Of a stretch of 64,000 nucleotides of DNA, positions 31,339 through 41,610 are shown in pieces. Origin of the DNA: Rachicladosporium sp. CCFEE 5018 (lineage: Eukaryota > Ascomycota > Dothideomycetes > Cladosporiales > Cladosporiaceae); the NCBI GenBank assembly GCA_002077045.2, contig KZ111161.1:124001-188000 (forward strand). The letters are read 5' to 3'. Both the position numbers and the translations under genes were made by a program. How positions within the stretch are numbered: position 1 is the stretch's first letter; each line of letters starts with the position of its first letter. The notes beneath the pieces were generated by a model. It was not told where the DNA came from. It worked only from the letters and a program-made list of their open reading frames with translations, and made no database searches.

Positions 31339-31677
31339 GATGCTGTGCTGAGCGCCCTGAGATCTGTCTTTGGCAGATCGCACTTTGTGATGTAGAAGTG
31401 TGCGACACCTTCATTATGGTGAAACACAACTCATATGTATGGCAAAGCTTGGCTACACTTGTTGAGCAGGCATGCATGTAGGGCGTGCTATGTCAGCATT
31501 GAGCAGACATGCAAGCAGCAGATTCGGGGCCAAAATCAGCTAATGTTCGGCGGCCGTATCAGGCAGGTGGATGCGGGGGCTTCATCATCTCTAGTCGATG
31601 TTGTCAGGTACATGGGGTCAGATGGCGCACCGAGCGCTTGAAGTCCTCTGCATTGACAGCGGCAAGTATCGTTAGAT
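31339..31677. other. Intergenic region
   Basis: This 339-bp stretch holds the promoter of the PLP-enzyme gene and the 3' flank of the phosphatase-activator gene. No gene was seen. Confidence 0.4.
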
Positions 31678-32943
31678 CTATCGAGCAGCCCATGGTGCTC
31701 TTGTCGAAGGTACGCCGGTAGAGGGCACTGATGAAGGAACCGCGCCAGGCTTCGCCCAAGGCGCTGCAGTGCCAGCTTGGGGTCTTGCAGTCTGTACATT
31801 GCCAGACAGTAGACCAGGTACAGGTGCTTGTGCACTCGGCTGCTGCTGAGCATGTACGCTCTGCGATGTAGTCTGCCGTGCAGCCGGGTCCTTCTCCCAA
31901 GGGAACAGACTGCCGAATGGGAAGTGCTGTACCACAGGGAACTTACCCAGCACTTCAGCATCGTACATCTTGATCATGCCCTTGTTGATCTTTGCCCAGC
32001 CATCCTTGATGCCAGAGATGTTGAACAGCGTGGGCGAGTGTTCCCAAAACGGACCAGTCTTGACGTCGTAGATGAATTGGATGGCAGCGAAGTACATGTT
32101 ATTATCTTTGTGTTGCAGAACAGTGTTCTTGGACGCAATAGAGTCAGGCTTCGGAACGCCAGCTCGAGAGCCAGTCAACGGTGTGGGTGCATCTGCCGAT
32201 GCGATTGCTGGGCCGAGCTGAGCCGAGCCGAAGATGTATGGCAGGAAGCTGTGGTCGTCCAATCCCCAGACCCCATGAGTACCCGCAGGCTCTAGTGTGT
32301 ATGTGAGGATCAATTTGCGCATGAGTACGAGGTAAGGCTGGATCAGGCCAGTCACAATAGTCCGCTCCTCGCCCACCCGAAAGGCGCTTAGCTTCCATAA
32401 ACAGCCCAGGAAGACCAGAAAGCTCAGCTCGTGACCAGTGCCGTAGTCCATTCGCTGTGCGCTACCGAAGCCACCAAGGAGATATACCTTCAGCTCCTCG
32501 CGCACGCCGGTGCGTCGTTGGTCGTCGTTAGTGGCGATCAGATCCAGAACAGAACCGAGGTGTTCATCAAACAGGTCATCAATCTTACTCTCAGCAAGCT
32601 TATACCACGTCCTGAAAGCGACATTGCCGAACCGTCGTGGTCCAGTCTCAGGCGGTACATCATCGACAAGGTCAGACAGCGTCTTGATGATTGCTGCTAC
32701 GCCAATGCCCACGCTGCTCAACTCTGCTCGCTGTTGAAGGTCGCAGACTTCTGTGTTACCATCTTCACCAAGACGGGGGAAGATGGCTCGATTGAGTTGG
32801 AGAAGAAAGATCTTGATGTCGCGGTAGGCGATAGAAGAATGGAAGAAAGCTAGGTCGTTACCGTCTTCGATACGCTTCCTCGGCGTGATGAAAGTTGCCA
32901 GTACTCTGCGCTCCAGTATCGGATACGCTTGCTGCCCTGACAT
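31678..32943 (-). CDS. rrd1: Protein phosphatase 2A activator (PTPA), RRD1 type
   Basis: A single-exon 421-residue peptidyl-prolyl isomerase-like activator of PP2A-type phosphatases. I recognise the PTPA family from the helical domain and from GTGHELSF, GVWGLDDHSFLPYIFGSAQL, and the late KMYDAEVLGKFPVVQHFPFG. The enzyme helps assemble active, metal-loaded PP2A catalytic subunit. The roughly 60-residue Gln/Pro/Ala-rich C-terminal extension after FPWEKDP suggests the RRD1 (PTPA1) branch rather than the shorter RRD2. I start at the ATG at 32943 (MSGQQAYPILERRVLATF), where family similarity begins; an in-frame ATG at 33006 would add 21 residues without family features. The next gene starts on the other strand within about 130 bp. 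Confidence 0.9.
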   Translation of the reverse strand: MSGQQAYPILERRVLATFITPRKRIEDGNDLAFFHSSIAYRDIKIFLLQLNRAIFPRLGEDGNTEVCDLQQRAELSSVGIGVAAIIKTLSDLVDDVPPETGPRRFGNVAFRTWYKLAESKIDDLFDEHLGSVLDLIATNDDQRRTGVREELKVYLLGGFGSAQRMDYGTGHELSFLVFLGCLWKLSAFRVGEERTIVTGLIQPYLVLMRKLILTYTLEPAGTHGVWGLDDHSFLPYIFGSAQLGPAIASADAPTPLTGSRAGVPKPDSIASKNTVLQHKDNNMYFAAIQFIYDVKTGPFWEHSPTLFNISGIKDGWAKINKGMIKMYDAEVLGKFPVVQHFPFGSLFPWEKDPAARQTTSQSVHAQQQPSAQAPVPGLLSGNVQTARPQAGTAAPWAKPGAVPSSVPSTGVPSTRAPWAAR

Positions 32944-33073
32944 GTTGAGCTGTGTGATTGCACGGCGAAAGGGACAGTGGCAAGTCTTGTCCTCGTCAAA
33001 CCACAATTACTGAGCGGTCCCAAATCGGCCTAGCGCGGCGCGTCGACTTCACCTCGCGTCTCGAGGCTGTTGT

Positions 33074-36010
33074 ATGGATACTCCCAGCAGTTGCGGAGAG
33101 TACAACAACATGGCGCCCCGGAATACAGCGAGAGCACCGCAGCGGCCAGTATACAAAGAGACAGACGAGGAGGCAAGCGAGCAGGATGGTGAGGAAGCGC
33201 AAGAGAGCACGCGAACAGGAGAGATCGTCCACCTCGGCAGCGACCTGCCCGACGCGCCGGAGCAGGATAGCGACGCTAGCAGCGAGGAAGCAGAGACTGG
33301 TGCAGAGTCGGGGAGTAAGACTGCAGTGCTAGATCATGTGCTGGTGCCACAAGCTTCTGCACCGACGTCCGACCTGCCGCCGAGGCGCCTACGGGTTAGC
33401 ACTGGCAGACTCGGCAGACCGAGCAAGGACGCCTACGTCAATCAGAAGCGAGGCGAACCGCTGTTCGCGTCCAGCGCACTACAGCGCCGGGTGCTTACAG
33501 GGCGACCTCGAAGCGAGTTCGACTTGCCGGAAGATTCACCTCCAAAAGGTCTGGCCGCACGCACTAAGCTAGCTCAACGCAAGCCAGACTTCTCGCCATT
33601 GAAGAGATCAAGAACTGCTCAATTGGCTAGAGTGGATCAGGATGCTATCGATGCGCAGCTACTTGCAGAGAGCCAATCGGCGGCAGTCGGCACATCTGCA
33701 GCTGGTGACGCAGACGCAGACGCAGGCGATGACGGTGCTGGTGACTCGACACTGCTGTCCATGAAGAGCACTGGAACACCTCGACGATCGTCCCGGAGGT
33801 CTATTCCACATATCGCCTGGACTAAGGTAGAAGATGCCTTCGTCAGTACTGGGCGTGGCCTAGACCTGAGGGCTGAAGACATCATCGAGCGACACGGCTT
33901 CACTGGCCGTACCCCCTCCGCCGTTCGCAGCCGTCTGAAGTATCTGCGGGATTTGGCTGCTCAAGAGGAGAAAGCTACTCGGAGGCAGGAGTCTAGCCAG
34001 GCAACGCGAATGAGTGTGGCACAGAGCTGGATCCAGGCGGAGACGTCTACCACACCACAGAAGTCCAACACGCCGCACAAGACCGACGAAGCGAAGAAGC
34101 CAGCCGACTTGGACACGTCGAAGGATCTGGAGGGGACCGATCGAAACGCGCCTCCACGGCGATCGCCAAGGAAGGCTGGTATGTCTCGACGTGATATCGT
34201 CTCTTATGCCGCAAAGTCCAATTCTAGGGACCTTTTCCGCGACCCTGAGAATGATCCATCGACCGAGTCGTCGCAGTACAACAGGGGAGCCTTCGAAAAG
34301 CCAAAGCTGAAACTCAAGGAGTCATCCGCTCGACTGGCGATGCCAAAGTCCACTACAGGCGGTGCCGCACAATCTGGTGTTGCAACAGTGCCCATGGCAC
34401 TGACCCCGAGAGACATTACTTTCGGTGAGCAAAGACAGACTACATCTGCAGGAGCCACCCAGCCACCAGGCCCAGACGACGAGGACGCCGAATTCCATTC
34501 AGCGTCGGAGGGCGAAGCTCCCGATCGTGGCGATGATGCGGAGACACCACAGGCCACCCAATCCACGAATGCAAGCAATACGAGCAGGAAACGTCAAGCG
34601 CCTGCAGCCCCAGCACGCAAGACTAAGAAGCGGCGACCGCTGCAGACCGTTGATGACGATGACGAAGCAGAATCGCAAGAGCGCACACTGGACGCATCGA
34701 CTCCGCGCCGCTTATTCGGTCAATGGGTGCAGTTTAAGAAGACTGTGTACGATGCGCGGAAGATCATACGGAGCAAGACACACGTCGAGTACGATGACTT
34801 TGAGACGTTCCGCAAATCATGCAAAGCGCTCATCGTCGACCTGCAAGCTTTTCCAGGTGCCGCAGAGCTATCAGAAGCCATTCCAGTCCGTCAGCGTCTC
34901 GTGACTTTGACAGCGCAGGTCAGAGCGCTGCACACAGATGACGAGGTGCTAAGATCCGAGCGTGCGGACTGGGGTATCGACATCTACGCCTGCCTGATTC
35001 CCCACCTCGTACAGGTGATTGAGGCGCTTGTGGAGGAGCAGGAGCGATCACCGCAAGGAACAGCTGCCCGCAGTATGAGCGTCGACGATACAGCCGAGGT
35101 AATCAACCTCATGGACCTTGTCCAAGACGCTGCCGGCTCAGCCCGAAAGGACTACTCAGCAGACCCTCGATCTCAATACCCTATACGCCAAGAGGTCACT
35201 CAATCCATCGTCGTACCCCTAAGAGATGTCCGCCACGCACTCAGCAAGCAACACACAGCCCGCATCGCCGCTCTCAACAGTGCACGCCTCTTCGCCCAAG
35301 AACGCGCCGACGAAGCAACATTCCGCGCCACGCAACGACGCATCGAGGCCCAAGAGGCACACTCGAAGCTCCTGCGCGCCAAGTGGAACATGCTGCACTT
35401 TGAGCGTAAACGAGCCGAAGGCAAGATCTTCCACCGCGCCAAGCGAGACCACCTGGCGCTCCCCTCGAACATGCCCGAGTTCGATAGTGCAGGCCACATC
35501 ATGGAGCGCGTGGAGCTCTTCCACGCCCGCGTCGGTCCAACTCCGAGCATGGTCGACGCTGCTAAAGATATCGTGTGGAGCATGCCGCAGCTCGTTGCGC
35601 TACAGGAGGGACTGAAGAAGTACGCTGGTGAGCGAGTGCTGGAGAGCGTGATGCTTACGTACTGCCAGCCCCGCGGGCCATTGAACCCCTTCAATGTCAC
35701 CGAGATCGTGATCCAGGCTGCGCAGATCAAGGAGCAGTTACTGGGACACTGCCCGACGGTCGAGGAGTGGATGAGGGGGATTCCGGATTTAAGTACATGG
35801 AGTCAAAGGGGTGGAGGGGAGGAGAATGAGGTCCCTGATGGTGATGTTCCGCAGCAAGCGCATCAGCCAAACGCGACGGCAGGTGTAGAGGCGGAAGCAG
35901 CAAGGATGGCCGGCACACAGGCTGACGAGCCTATATTCTTGTCGGAAGGAGAGGATGAGGACGATGATGACGATGATGACGATGATGATGAGGAAGAGGA
36001 AGGGGTGTGA
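33074..36010 (+). CDS. Acidic nuclear protein with two Myb/SANT-like segments
   Basis: A 978-residue single-exon protein. An in-frame ATG at 33110 (MAPRNTARAPQ) is an equally good start. Residues about 245-295 (IAWTKVEDAF ... TPSAVRSRLKYLRDL) look like a divergent Myb/SANT or homeodomain-like DNA-binding helix bundle. A second block at about 834-885 (WSMPQLVALQEGLKKYAG ... VIQAAQIKEQL) has similar Trp and Leu spacing. Between them are disordered basic and acidic stretches, a predicted-helical middle (about 550-720) and a long Arg/Glu-rich helix (about 725-800). The C-terminus ends in an Asp/Glu run from GAT/GAC repeats at about 35950-36005. The make-up suggests a chromatin protein. No known family name can be given with confidence. 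Confidence 0.7.
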   Translation: MDTPSSCGEYNNMAPRNTARAPQRPVYKETDEEASEQDGEEAQESTRTGEIVHLGSDLPDAPEQDSDASSEEAETGAESGSKTAVLDHVLVPQASAPTSDLPPRRLRVSTGRLGRPSKDAYVNQKRGEPLFASSALQRRVLTGRPRSEFDLPEDSPPKGLAARTKLAQRKPDFSPLKRSRTAQLARVDQDAIDAQLLAESQSAAVGTSAAGDADADAGDDGAGDSTLLSMKSTGTPRRSSRRSIPHIAWTKVEDAFVSTGRGLDLRAEDIIERHGFTGRTPSAVRSRLKYLRDLAAQEEKATRRQESSQATRMSVAQSWIQAETSTTPQKSNTPHKTDEAKKPADLDTSKDLEGTDRNAPPRRSPRKAGMSRRDIVSYAAKSNSRDLFRDPENDPSTESSQYNRGAFEKPKLKLKESSARLAMPKSTTGGAAQSGVATVPMALTPRDITFGEQRQTTSAGATQPPGPDDEDAEFHSASEGEAPDRGDDAETPQATQSTNASNTSRKRQAPAAPARKTKKRRPLQTVDDDDEAESQERTLDASTPRRLFGQWVQFKKTVYDARKIIRSKTHVEYDDFETFRKSCKALIVDLQAFPGAAELSEAIPVRQRLVTLTAQVRALHTDDEVLRSERADWGIDIYACLIPHLVQVIEALVEEQERSPQGTAARSMSVDDTAEVINLMDLVQDAAGSARKDYSADPRSQYPIRQEVTQSIVVPLRDVRHALSKQHTARIAALNSARLFAQERADEATFRATQRRIEAQEAHSKLLRAKWNMLHFERKRAEGKIFHRAKRDHLALPSNMPEFDSAGHIMERVELFHARVGPTPSMVDAAKDIVWSMPQLVALQEGLKKYAGERVLESVMLTYCQPRGPLNPFNVTEIVIQAAQIKEQLLGHCPTVEEWMRGIPDLSTWSQRGGGEENEVPDGDVPQQAHQPNATAGVEAEAARMAGTQADEPIFLSEGEDEDDDDDDDDDDEEEEGV

Positions 36011-36158
36011 GCTACCCTGGTTTATAATATAACGCTCTCGAAGTCGTGTATACATGCAATCGCACATCAGTCATACCGCGCTTCAGTCCTATCAAAGACC
36101 TCAACGCCGAGGGTCGTGGTATCAATTATCATCCTCGTGCCCTCGCGCGTCTCATAGT

Positions 36159-39100
36159 CTACCATCTCCTCCCAAAAATCGCATGCTCTCCCCTAATCGC
36201 CTTCCCACCTCCCCTCGCGTCCCCCGCAACCCCACTCACAAACCCCCCTTCCTGGCTACGTTCCCCGTGAAGCACACTACTCTCCTTCCCAAACTTCTTC
36301 TCAAACTCCACATCCTCCTTCGACCCCCCAATCTCCGCATCCCTCCTAAACAAGGACATAATATCCTGCATACTCAGCTTGCCCACCGTCTTCCCGCCCT
36401 CAAGCGCCGCAGCCGCTAGCTCGCGTTTCTTCTCTTGCAACGCCAAGATGCGTTCTTCGACCGTGTTCAGCACTGTAAGTCGAAAGACCTTGACGTCTAC
36501 GGTTTGATTGAGGCGGTGCACGCGGTCTATGGCTTGTTCTTCGACGAAGGGGTTCCAGAAGGGCTCGACTATCACCACTCGGCTGGCGGCCGTGAGGTTG
36601 AGGCCTAGACTACCGCACTTGAGAGAGCAGAGCAGGACGCGGGTTTTGGGGTCGGTCTTGAGGCTGTTGAGGGAGGCGTCACGGGCATCCGGGCGCATGC
36701 TGCCGTCGTAGCGGACGAATCTGATGGACGCGTGGCGCATGTGCGGTTCGATTAGGTCGAGCATGGAGGTGAATTGGGAGAAGACTATGGTTTTGTGTTT
36801 TGGGGTTTCGGCGTGGAGAATGCGGAGGAGGTGGCGGATTTTGGTGGAGGGCTTGTGGGCGGGTTTGTGAGATGGTGCGAGGTTGGCGATGATGGGACTG
36901 TCTGGTCCTGAGTCTTCGTCGTTTTCGGAGACAGAGTCAGAGGGTTCAGAGTCCTCATCACCGGTGTCGACAGAGCCGAGGGTGTCGCCGCCGCCTTCTG
37001 CGTCTTCGTCGTCTGTGCCGCCGGCGCGACCGTAGTCGATGTGGCGTTCAGGACCTGCTGCGACCCATTCGCCATCGTCGTCTTCATCGTCACTATCGAT
37101 GAGCACCTTGCGGTTACGGCGAGCTGGAGCTGCTCTGCTCTCCTCCGTCTTGATGCTCTCGCGCTTGGCACGCTTCTCCTGCTTCTTCTTACGCTCCTTG
37201 CCTCGAAGTACGCGCAAGTCCTCTTCGCAGTCTTCGCATCTGACTGCACCAGACTTGGTCGCTTGCGCGGAGAGGTCAGCTTGGCAGACATCGCAGCTCT
37301 TGTTCTGTACAGTCACGTCACCCATCAACGAGGCTAGATCGTCCATCTCGTCAGTGTCAACCTTCATCTTGCGAGGTGTCTGAGCGCCTGATTGGGTGCT
37401 GCCAGTAGTGAGAGCATCCTTGTCCTTGCTCATGGCAGCTTCGATAAGGTGTGGGTGATTGCAAGCTTGACGTAGTCGCAAGAGAATTACCAACGCTCCG
37501 ATGTAGTCGCCCTTGCCACTCTCTTGGATGTCTTTCAACCTGCTCTCAGCGCGAGCTGACAGCCTATCGTAGAACTCCTGCTCGGCATCATCAAAGACGC
37601 ACTCAGTGGTGAATACCTCCCGCTTGACGATCTGCATGCCTCCGCTCTTGGGCTTACCGTCCTCATCAGTCTTGCCACCGAAGTTCAGAGCGCCCTCTTT
37701 CTTCAAAATGTCTTTCGTGCGTCGCTTCATGAATGCCTGCAGGAAGAGCTGCAGCCGCTTCATGGCGATGCCGCCGCGACCGTTCTTCATGGGACCAGTA
37801 ATACTGTTCTTCCACTCCGACATCTCGCAGTACGGCTTCACACGCAGGAACTTGATCAGACTCTGCAGCTCGTCGAGGTTGTTCTGCATCGGCGTACCGG
37901 TCAAGCACCAGCGATACCAACTCTCGAGGGCGTAGCAGGCTTGAGTAGACTTGGCGTTGCGATTCTTGATCGTGTGTGCTTCATCGAGGATAAGGCGATA
38001 CCAGTGCACGCCGAAGCAGCCGATGCGTGGACCTCCTGGTCGATCGAGACTCGAGCCAGCATGCTCGGAAGCCAGAATCTGGTAGGTAGTGATGACCACA
38101 TCATACTTCTTCAGCTCTGCTGCAGACTTAGTGCGGCTAGGTCCATGGTGGATCAGAATTTTCATGGCGTGACTGCGGGTGACTTTGCTCTTGATCTCAC
38201 CCTCCCATTGTTTGATCAGTGCCAGAGGTGCGACTACCAGAGTGCACTTCGTGACTTCCTTGCCTGGCATTTTCTGTTTCGGAAAGTCCGGCTTCGCGTC
38301 GGCGGCAGGTCGTGGATTTGTTAGCAATAGCGCAACAGACTGCACTGTCTTGCCCAATCCCATGTCATCTGCGAGAATTCCGCCGTGTGGTAGCACACCG
38401 TTACGCTTGCGTTGCCCGATCTCCTTGTCAATCATCCACTTGACACCCTCGACTTGATGTGGCAAGAGCTTGACCGTTAGACCTTCCACTGTGCCATCCT
38501 CCTCATCCTCTTCAGCTTCTTCCTCTTCCGCCTCCTCCTCCTTCGTGTCCTTGACCTTAAGCGCCGCAAGCTGAGCAGCCAGGCCCTTAGTCTGCTTCTC
38601 TGCCTCCTTCGTCGCCTTCCTCGCTGCGCGAGTACGCAGGCGGGTGCTCGATTTCTCTTCCTCATCATCGAATGCGCCCTCGAGGAGGTTCTTTAGATTC
38701 TCACTCGCCTGCGCGGAGTCCACATACATGTACGGGTCTGCCGCACCAAAGCTCCTGCTTTCGGCTCTGATAGCAGCATCCGGATCAAAGCGGTCCTCGT
38801 CATCATCTTTCCGTGTGAGATCAACGACCTGCCGAGGCGGGACAAAGGGCTGGTATGTGGTCTTCGGACCGAGCGAGGAGAACATCGGCGCCGGCGCACG
38901 CTGTGTCGTGGCGTTTGGAGGGTTGGTAGGTCGAGGCACCTGACCGGGTAGGTAGAAAGCTCTATTTTCTACCGGAACGGGTGGTGCGACGGTCCTCTGT
39001 GTGGCAGCACTTGCCACTGGTGGTGAACGTTGATAGGTCGTACGCACCTGAGGCACGAAGAAGGGATCTGGCTTCTTCTTCTGGAGTGGGTTGCGCAGAG

Positions 39101-39665
39101 GACTGGCTGTTCCGAATTGCGGCTGCGAAGGCTTGCTGATCACATTGTCTGCTACTCTGGCTGGAGCACTGGCTTGCGGAGAGGGTGACTGCATCTTCGC
39201 TGATATGTTCGCAAGTGGTAGCCGGTGGTCCTGCTTCTGTGGTGACAAGTATGTGCCCGAGGAGGTTCGCGAGGGGACGCGTTCTGAGACCATCCTGCTC
39301 CCCTGTCCTGCAGCCTGTGCTGAACCTCGGTGAATTGAACCAGCCTGAGTTGTCCTGACGTGGATTTCAGGAGGTCTTGATCTTGACGGCGAGCGCCCGG
39401 GAAGGACGCGCGTGATCGGACTTGCGTCCTCGTTTCCCGGATCAGGCGAAGGTGAGACAGATCCGGCTTTGGCGAGTGAAGCAGCGGTACTGTGGAAGGG
39501 TGGTGTATGCGCGGCGAGTGTGTTCAGAGGCTTGAAAGTACCACGAACAGGTGATCGCTGCTTCGGCTCAGTCATCCAGTCATATGCACTATCACATTGA
39601 GCTATCATGTCACTTCGCGGCGCGGCCATCACATCAACAAACTGTTGCTGGGCACCAGACGTCAT
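36159..39665 (-). CDS. SNF2-family ATPase of the ULS1/Rrp1-Rrp2 type with reduced RING
   Basis: A 1168-residue Swi2/Snf2 translocase. After a 400-residue disordered N-terminus come the helicase motifs: LLPHQVEGVKWM (Q/Ia region), DDMGLGKT (Walker A), LILDEAHTIKN (DEAH box), LTGTPMQNN (III), VFSQFTSMLDL (IV), SLKCGSLGLNLTAASRV (V) and QAIDRVHRLNQT (VI). Between the two lobes, ULS1- and Rad5-type proteins have a C3HC4 RING finger. Here only two CxxC pairs (CDVC and CEDC) about 20 residues apart remain, followed by a charged insert, so ubiquitin or SUMO ligase activity is doubtful. Relatives work in SUMO-dependent chromatin remodelling and recombination. The ATG at 39665 is used; a second in-frame ATG lies 12 codons on. 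It is convergent with the Myb-like gene, 148 bp away. Confidence 0.88.
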   Translation of the reverse strand: MTSGAQQQFVDVMAAPRSDMIAQCDSAYDWMTEPKQRSPVRGTFKPLNTLAAHTPPFHSTAASLAKAGSVSPSPDPGNEDASPITRVLPGRSPSRSRPPEIHVRTTQAGSIHRGSAQAAGQGSRMVSERVPSRTSSGTYLSPQKQDHRLPLANISAKMQSPSPQASAPARVADNVISKPSQPQFGTASPLRNPLQKKKPDPFFVPQVRTTYQRSPPVASAATQRTVAPPVPVENRAFYLPGQVPRPTNPPNATTQRAPAPMFSSLGPKTTYQPFVPPRQVVDLTRKDDDEDRFDPDAAIRAESRSFGAADPYMYVDSAQASENLKNLLEGAFDDEEEKSSTRLRTRAARKATKEAEKQTKGLAAQLAALKVKDTKEEEAEEEEAEEDEEDGTVEGLTVKLLPHQVEGVKWMIDKEIGQRKRNGVLPHGGILADDMGLGKTVQSVALLLTNPRPAADAKPDFPKQKMPGKEVTKCTLVVAPLALIKQWEGEIKSKVTRSHAMKILIHHGPSRTKSAAELKKYDVVITTYQILASEHAGSSLDRPGGPRIGCFGVHWYRLILDEAHTIKNRNAKSTQACYALESWYRWCLTGTPMQNNLDELQSLIKFLRVKPYCEMSEWKNSITGPMKNGRGGIAMKRLQLFLQAFMKRRTKDILKKEGALNFGGKTDEDGKPKSGGMQIVKREVFTTECVFDDAEQEFYDRLSARAESRLKDIQESGKGDYIGALVILLRLRQACNHPHLIEAAMSKDKDALTTGSTQSGAQTPRKMKVDTDEMDDLASLMGDVTVQNKSCDVCQADLSAQATKSGAVRCEDCEEDLRVLRGKERKKKQEKRAKRESIKTEESRAAPARRNRKVLIDSDDEDDDGEWVAAGPERHIDYGRAGGTDDEDAEGGGDTLGSVDTGDEDSEPSDSVSENDEDSGPDSPIIANLAPSHKPAHKPSTKIRHLLRILHAETPKHKTIVFSQFTSMLDLIEPHMRHASIRFVRYDGSMRPDARDASLNSLKTDPKTRVLLCSLKCGSLGLNLTAASRVVIVEPFWNPFVEEQAIDRVHRLNQTVDVKVFRLTVLNTVEERILALQEKKRELAAAALEGGKTVGKLSMQDIMSLFRRDAEIGGSKEDVEFEKKFGKESSVLHGERSQEGGFVSGVAGDARGGGKAIRGEHAIFGRRW

Positions 39666-40037
39666 CCTGCCTCAGGCAACACCCAGAAACCGACCTCATT
39701 TCTTTGATCTCAATCATCACGTCGTCCTTATGCATTGCCTACACTGCTCCAAGTTTACGGGCTCTAGGATCGAGCTCAAAGGTTTGCTGAAATATTAATC
39801 ACGCACGACTTCCACTCCTCACTGCATGGTCATCCGATTTCATTTGGGGTAGAGTACTCGCTTTCAACGGCATTGCACTTCCGTCTCTGTACTTCTCGAA
39901 GTGCGGAACATGGCAATGAGACTCCGGGGATTCGGATGGTACCTGGAATATCTTATGTCTCACATGCCACATAGAGCAGCTCAGACTCACTGCTTTCATT
40001 CAATTTGCACATCACTCAGGCCCAGCTACGCTTCTCA
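39666..40037. other. Intergenic region, SNF2 gene promoter
   Basis: This 372-bp stretch is the promoter side of the SNF2 gene and the 3' flank of the first F-box-like gene. Nothing else was recognised. Confidence 0.4.
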
Positions 40038-41288
40038 CTACAGCGGTCCTGTCTCTGCGCCCGCCATCATCTCCAGGCCTGACAACCCACTGCAAAGCAT
40101 GTCCACATCCCCTTGCGGTACGCTCTCGACCTCAGCTCGCCACGCCTTCTCGACGTCGATTCCGGAGATGTCAATGGCTCTCCTCTTCCGCGGATTCCTC
40201 TGGTCATCCTCCTCCTCGCGCTTCATAGTCCTCGGGGGCGTGCGTCGAAGATTGTACATGGCGTTCATGCACTTGAGGTTCATGGGGTTTTCGAGCCGCC
40301 CTCGGTCACTCAACGCCCTCTTCGTTACCACAACATGCTCCAAGTGTATGAACAGCTTGCGGTCGTATAGCTTGTACCGCTCTTCCAGACAGGCTTCGGC
40401 AACTGTGTTCTTATCTTCTCGGTCTGGTGATACGCAGTCAAACGTACAGGACGTACTACCGACGGGACATGCTTTCAGCTTCGTGTGACCCCATGTGCTC
40501 ATGGCGACGACCCACCGGAATGGCTCGTTGTCTTCGTAGTCACCATGGTACAAGGTTTCGTAGCTTGCAAGGCGGGCTGATTCGAGGTAATCATCTTCGA
40601 GGTAGCCATACGGCGGTAGCGCCGGCGGAAGTCTAGACCCTTGCATCTGTGGCCGCCGCTTCGGCCAGCACTTCGAGTAGCGCTTCTCCATCGGATCCTG
40701 CACCTCGACTGCAAATTGTATTAAGCACGAAGAGAAAGTATCACGATGGTAGAAATCCAATCGCGCCGGACGATCTTGGCTATGCTCGAGGACTCCGAAA
40801 TTCTTGTTGGCATCTGCGTGGCGATCTACGCTCCACTTCCCTAGAGTCATCGCGCACGCCGTATTGTGTTCGAGGAGATGTACATGGCGTATGGGTGTCG
40901 GGAAAAGGCTGCGAGTATGTTGCTCTTCCTTGTACGGCAGACCAGCGAGCGAGTCGGAAGGTCGGATGACGATGGTAAGCTCGAACTTGCGGACATCGAC
41001 AAGCTTCGAACGCGAAGACGACGGGCAGGGATGTTGCGCCAGCCACTTACGAAGATCCTGGAAGTCGAAGTCGTAGATGCGAGCACGAACAGTGACTTGG
41101 ACATCTTTCTCCGCGTTGGCGCTTGTTCGTGAGACGACTTCTTGATGGAGCTGATGACACGTGCGGCCGAGTGGGTGCACCTGCGTGTGGTCGCCGATCA
41201 GTGTGATGCCCTCGAGCGTGTGAACGGCATCGTAGATGTTGTTGAGCAGTTCGCCGGGTAGGCTCAGCAGAAAGCAGTGTCCTGCCAT
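40038..41288 (-). CDS. F-box-like protein, copy 1 of a tandem family
   Basis: A single-exon 416-residue protein, starting at the ATG at 41288 (MAGHCFLLSLPGELLNNIY). This start aligns with the neighbouring copy; an upstream in-frame codon would add six residues. The N-terminal LLSLPGELLNNIYDAV is the F-box-like pattern common in expanded ascomycete families and suggests a SKP1-binding adaptor for a ubiquitin ligase. A conserved block follows (LHPLGRTCHQL-type, here VHPLGRTCHQLHQEV), then FDFQDLRKWLAQHPC, VIRPSDSLAGLP and a C-terminal KRRAIDISGIDVEKAWRAEV motif shared with copy 2. Substrate is unknown. The three copies lie head to tail on the minus strand. Confidence 0.8.
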   Translation of the reverse strand: MAGHCFLLSLPGELLNNIYDAVHTLEGITLIGDHTQVHPLGRTCHQLHQEVVSRTSANAEKDVQVTVRARIYDFDFQDLRKWLAQHPCPSSSRSKLVDVRKFELTIVIRPSDSLAGLPYKEEQHTRSLFPTPIRHVHLLEHNTACAMTLGKWSVDRHADANKNFGVLEHSQDRPARLDFYHRDTFSSCLIQFAVEVQDPMEKRYSKCWPKRRPQMQGSRLPPALPPYGYLEDDYLESARLASYETLYHGDYEDNEPFRWVVAMSTWGHTKLKACPVGSTSCTFDCVSPDREDKNTVAEACLEERYKLYDRKLFIHLEHVVVTKRALSDRGRLENPMNLKCMNAMYNLRRTPPRTMKREEEDDQRNPRKRRAIDISGIDVEKAWRAEVESVPQGDVDMLCSGLSGLEMMAGAETGPL

Positions 41289-41416
41289 GGTGGAGAGCAG
41301 CAGCAACTATGCGGACGCGGGCGAGTCCCTATAGAAGTGAAAGAGGAAGTGCATCTCGAAGCGGAGGCGGAGGTGTAAACAGTACTTGTGCGGCAGTAGC
41401 CACGTTTTCGCAATGA

Positions 41417-41440
41417 AGTGAAGTCGGGCCGCACCTACCA
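41417..41440 (+). promoter_or_regulatory. Conserved upstream block of F-box-like copy 1
   Basis: A 24-bp block containing AGTGAAGTCGGGCCGCAC lies 129 bp upstream of the start of copy 1. It matches the block before copy 2 at 20 of 24 positions. It may be a shared regulatory site or simply part of the duplicated unit. Confidence 0.45.
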
Positions 41441-41610
41441 CTCAGGCCAATACCTAAGTGATCTCGAGTATTCGACTACCGCTGATCTACAGAGTGTTTC
41501 TATCGCGCCATCCATCACCCTGAAGCTGCAAGATGTGGCTGTTGTCGATATTTGAAGGAAAGCCGGCTAGAAGATCACCTGCACTTGCTTCAATGCGCTT
41601 CCTATAGCCC

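Noticed and set aside
35940..36010. GAT/GAC repeat as a microsatellite feature
   Set aside because: It is coding sequence for the acidic tail of the Myb-like protein.
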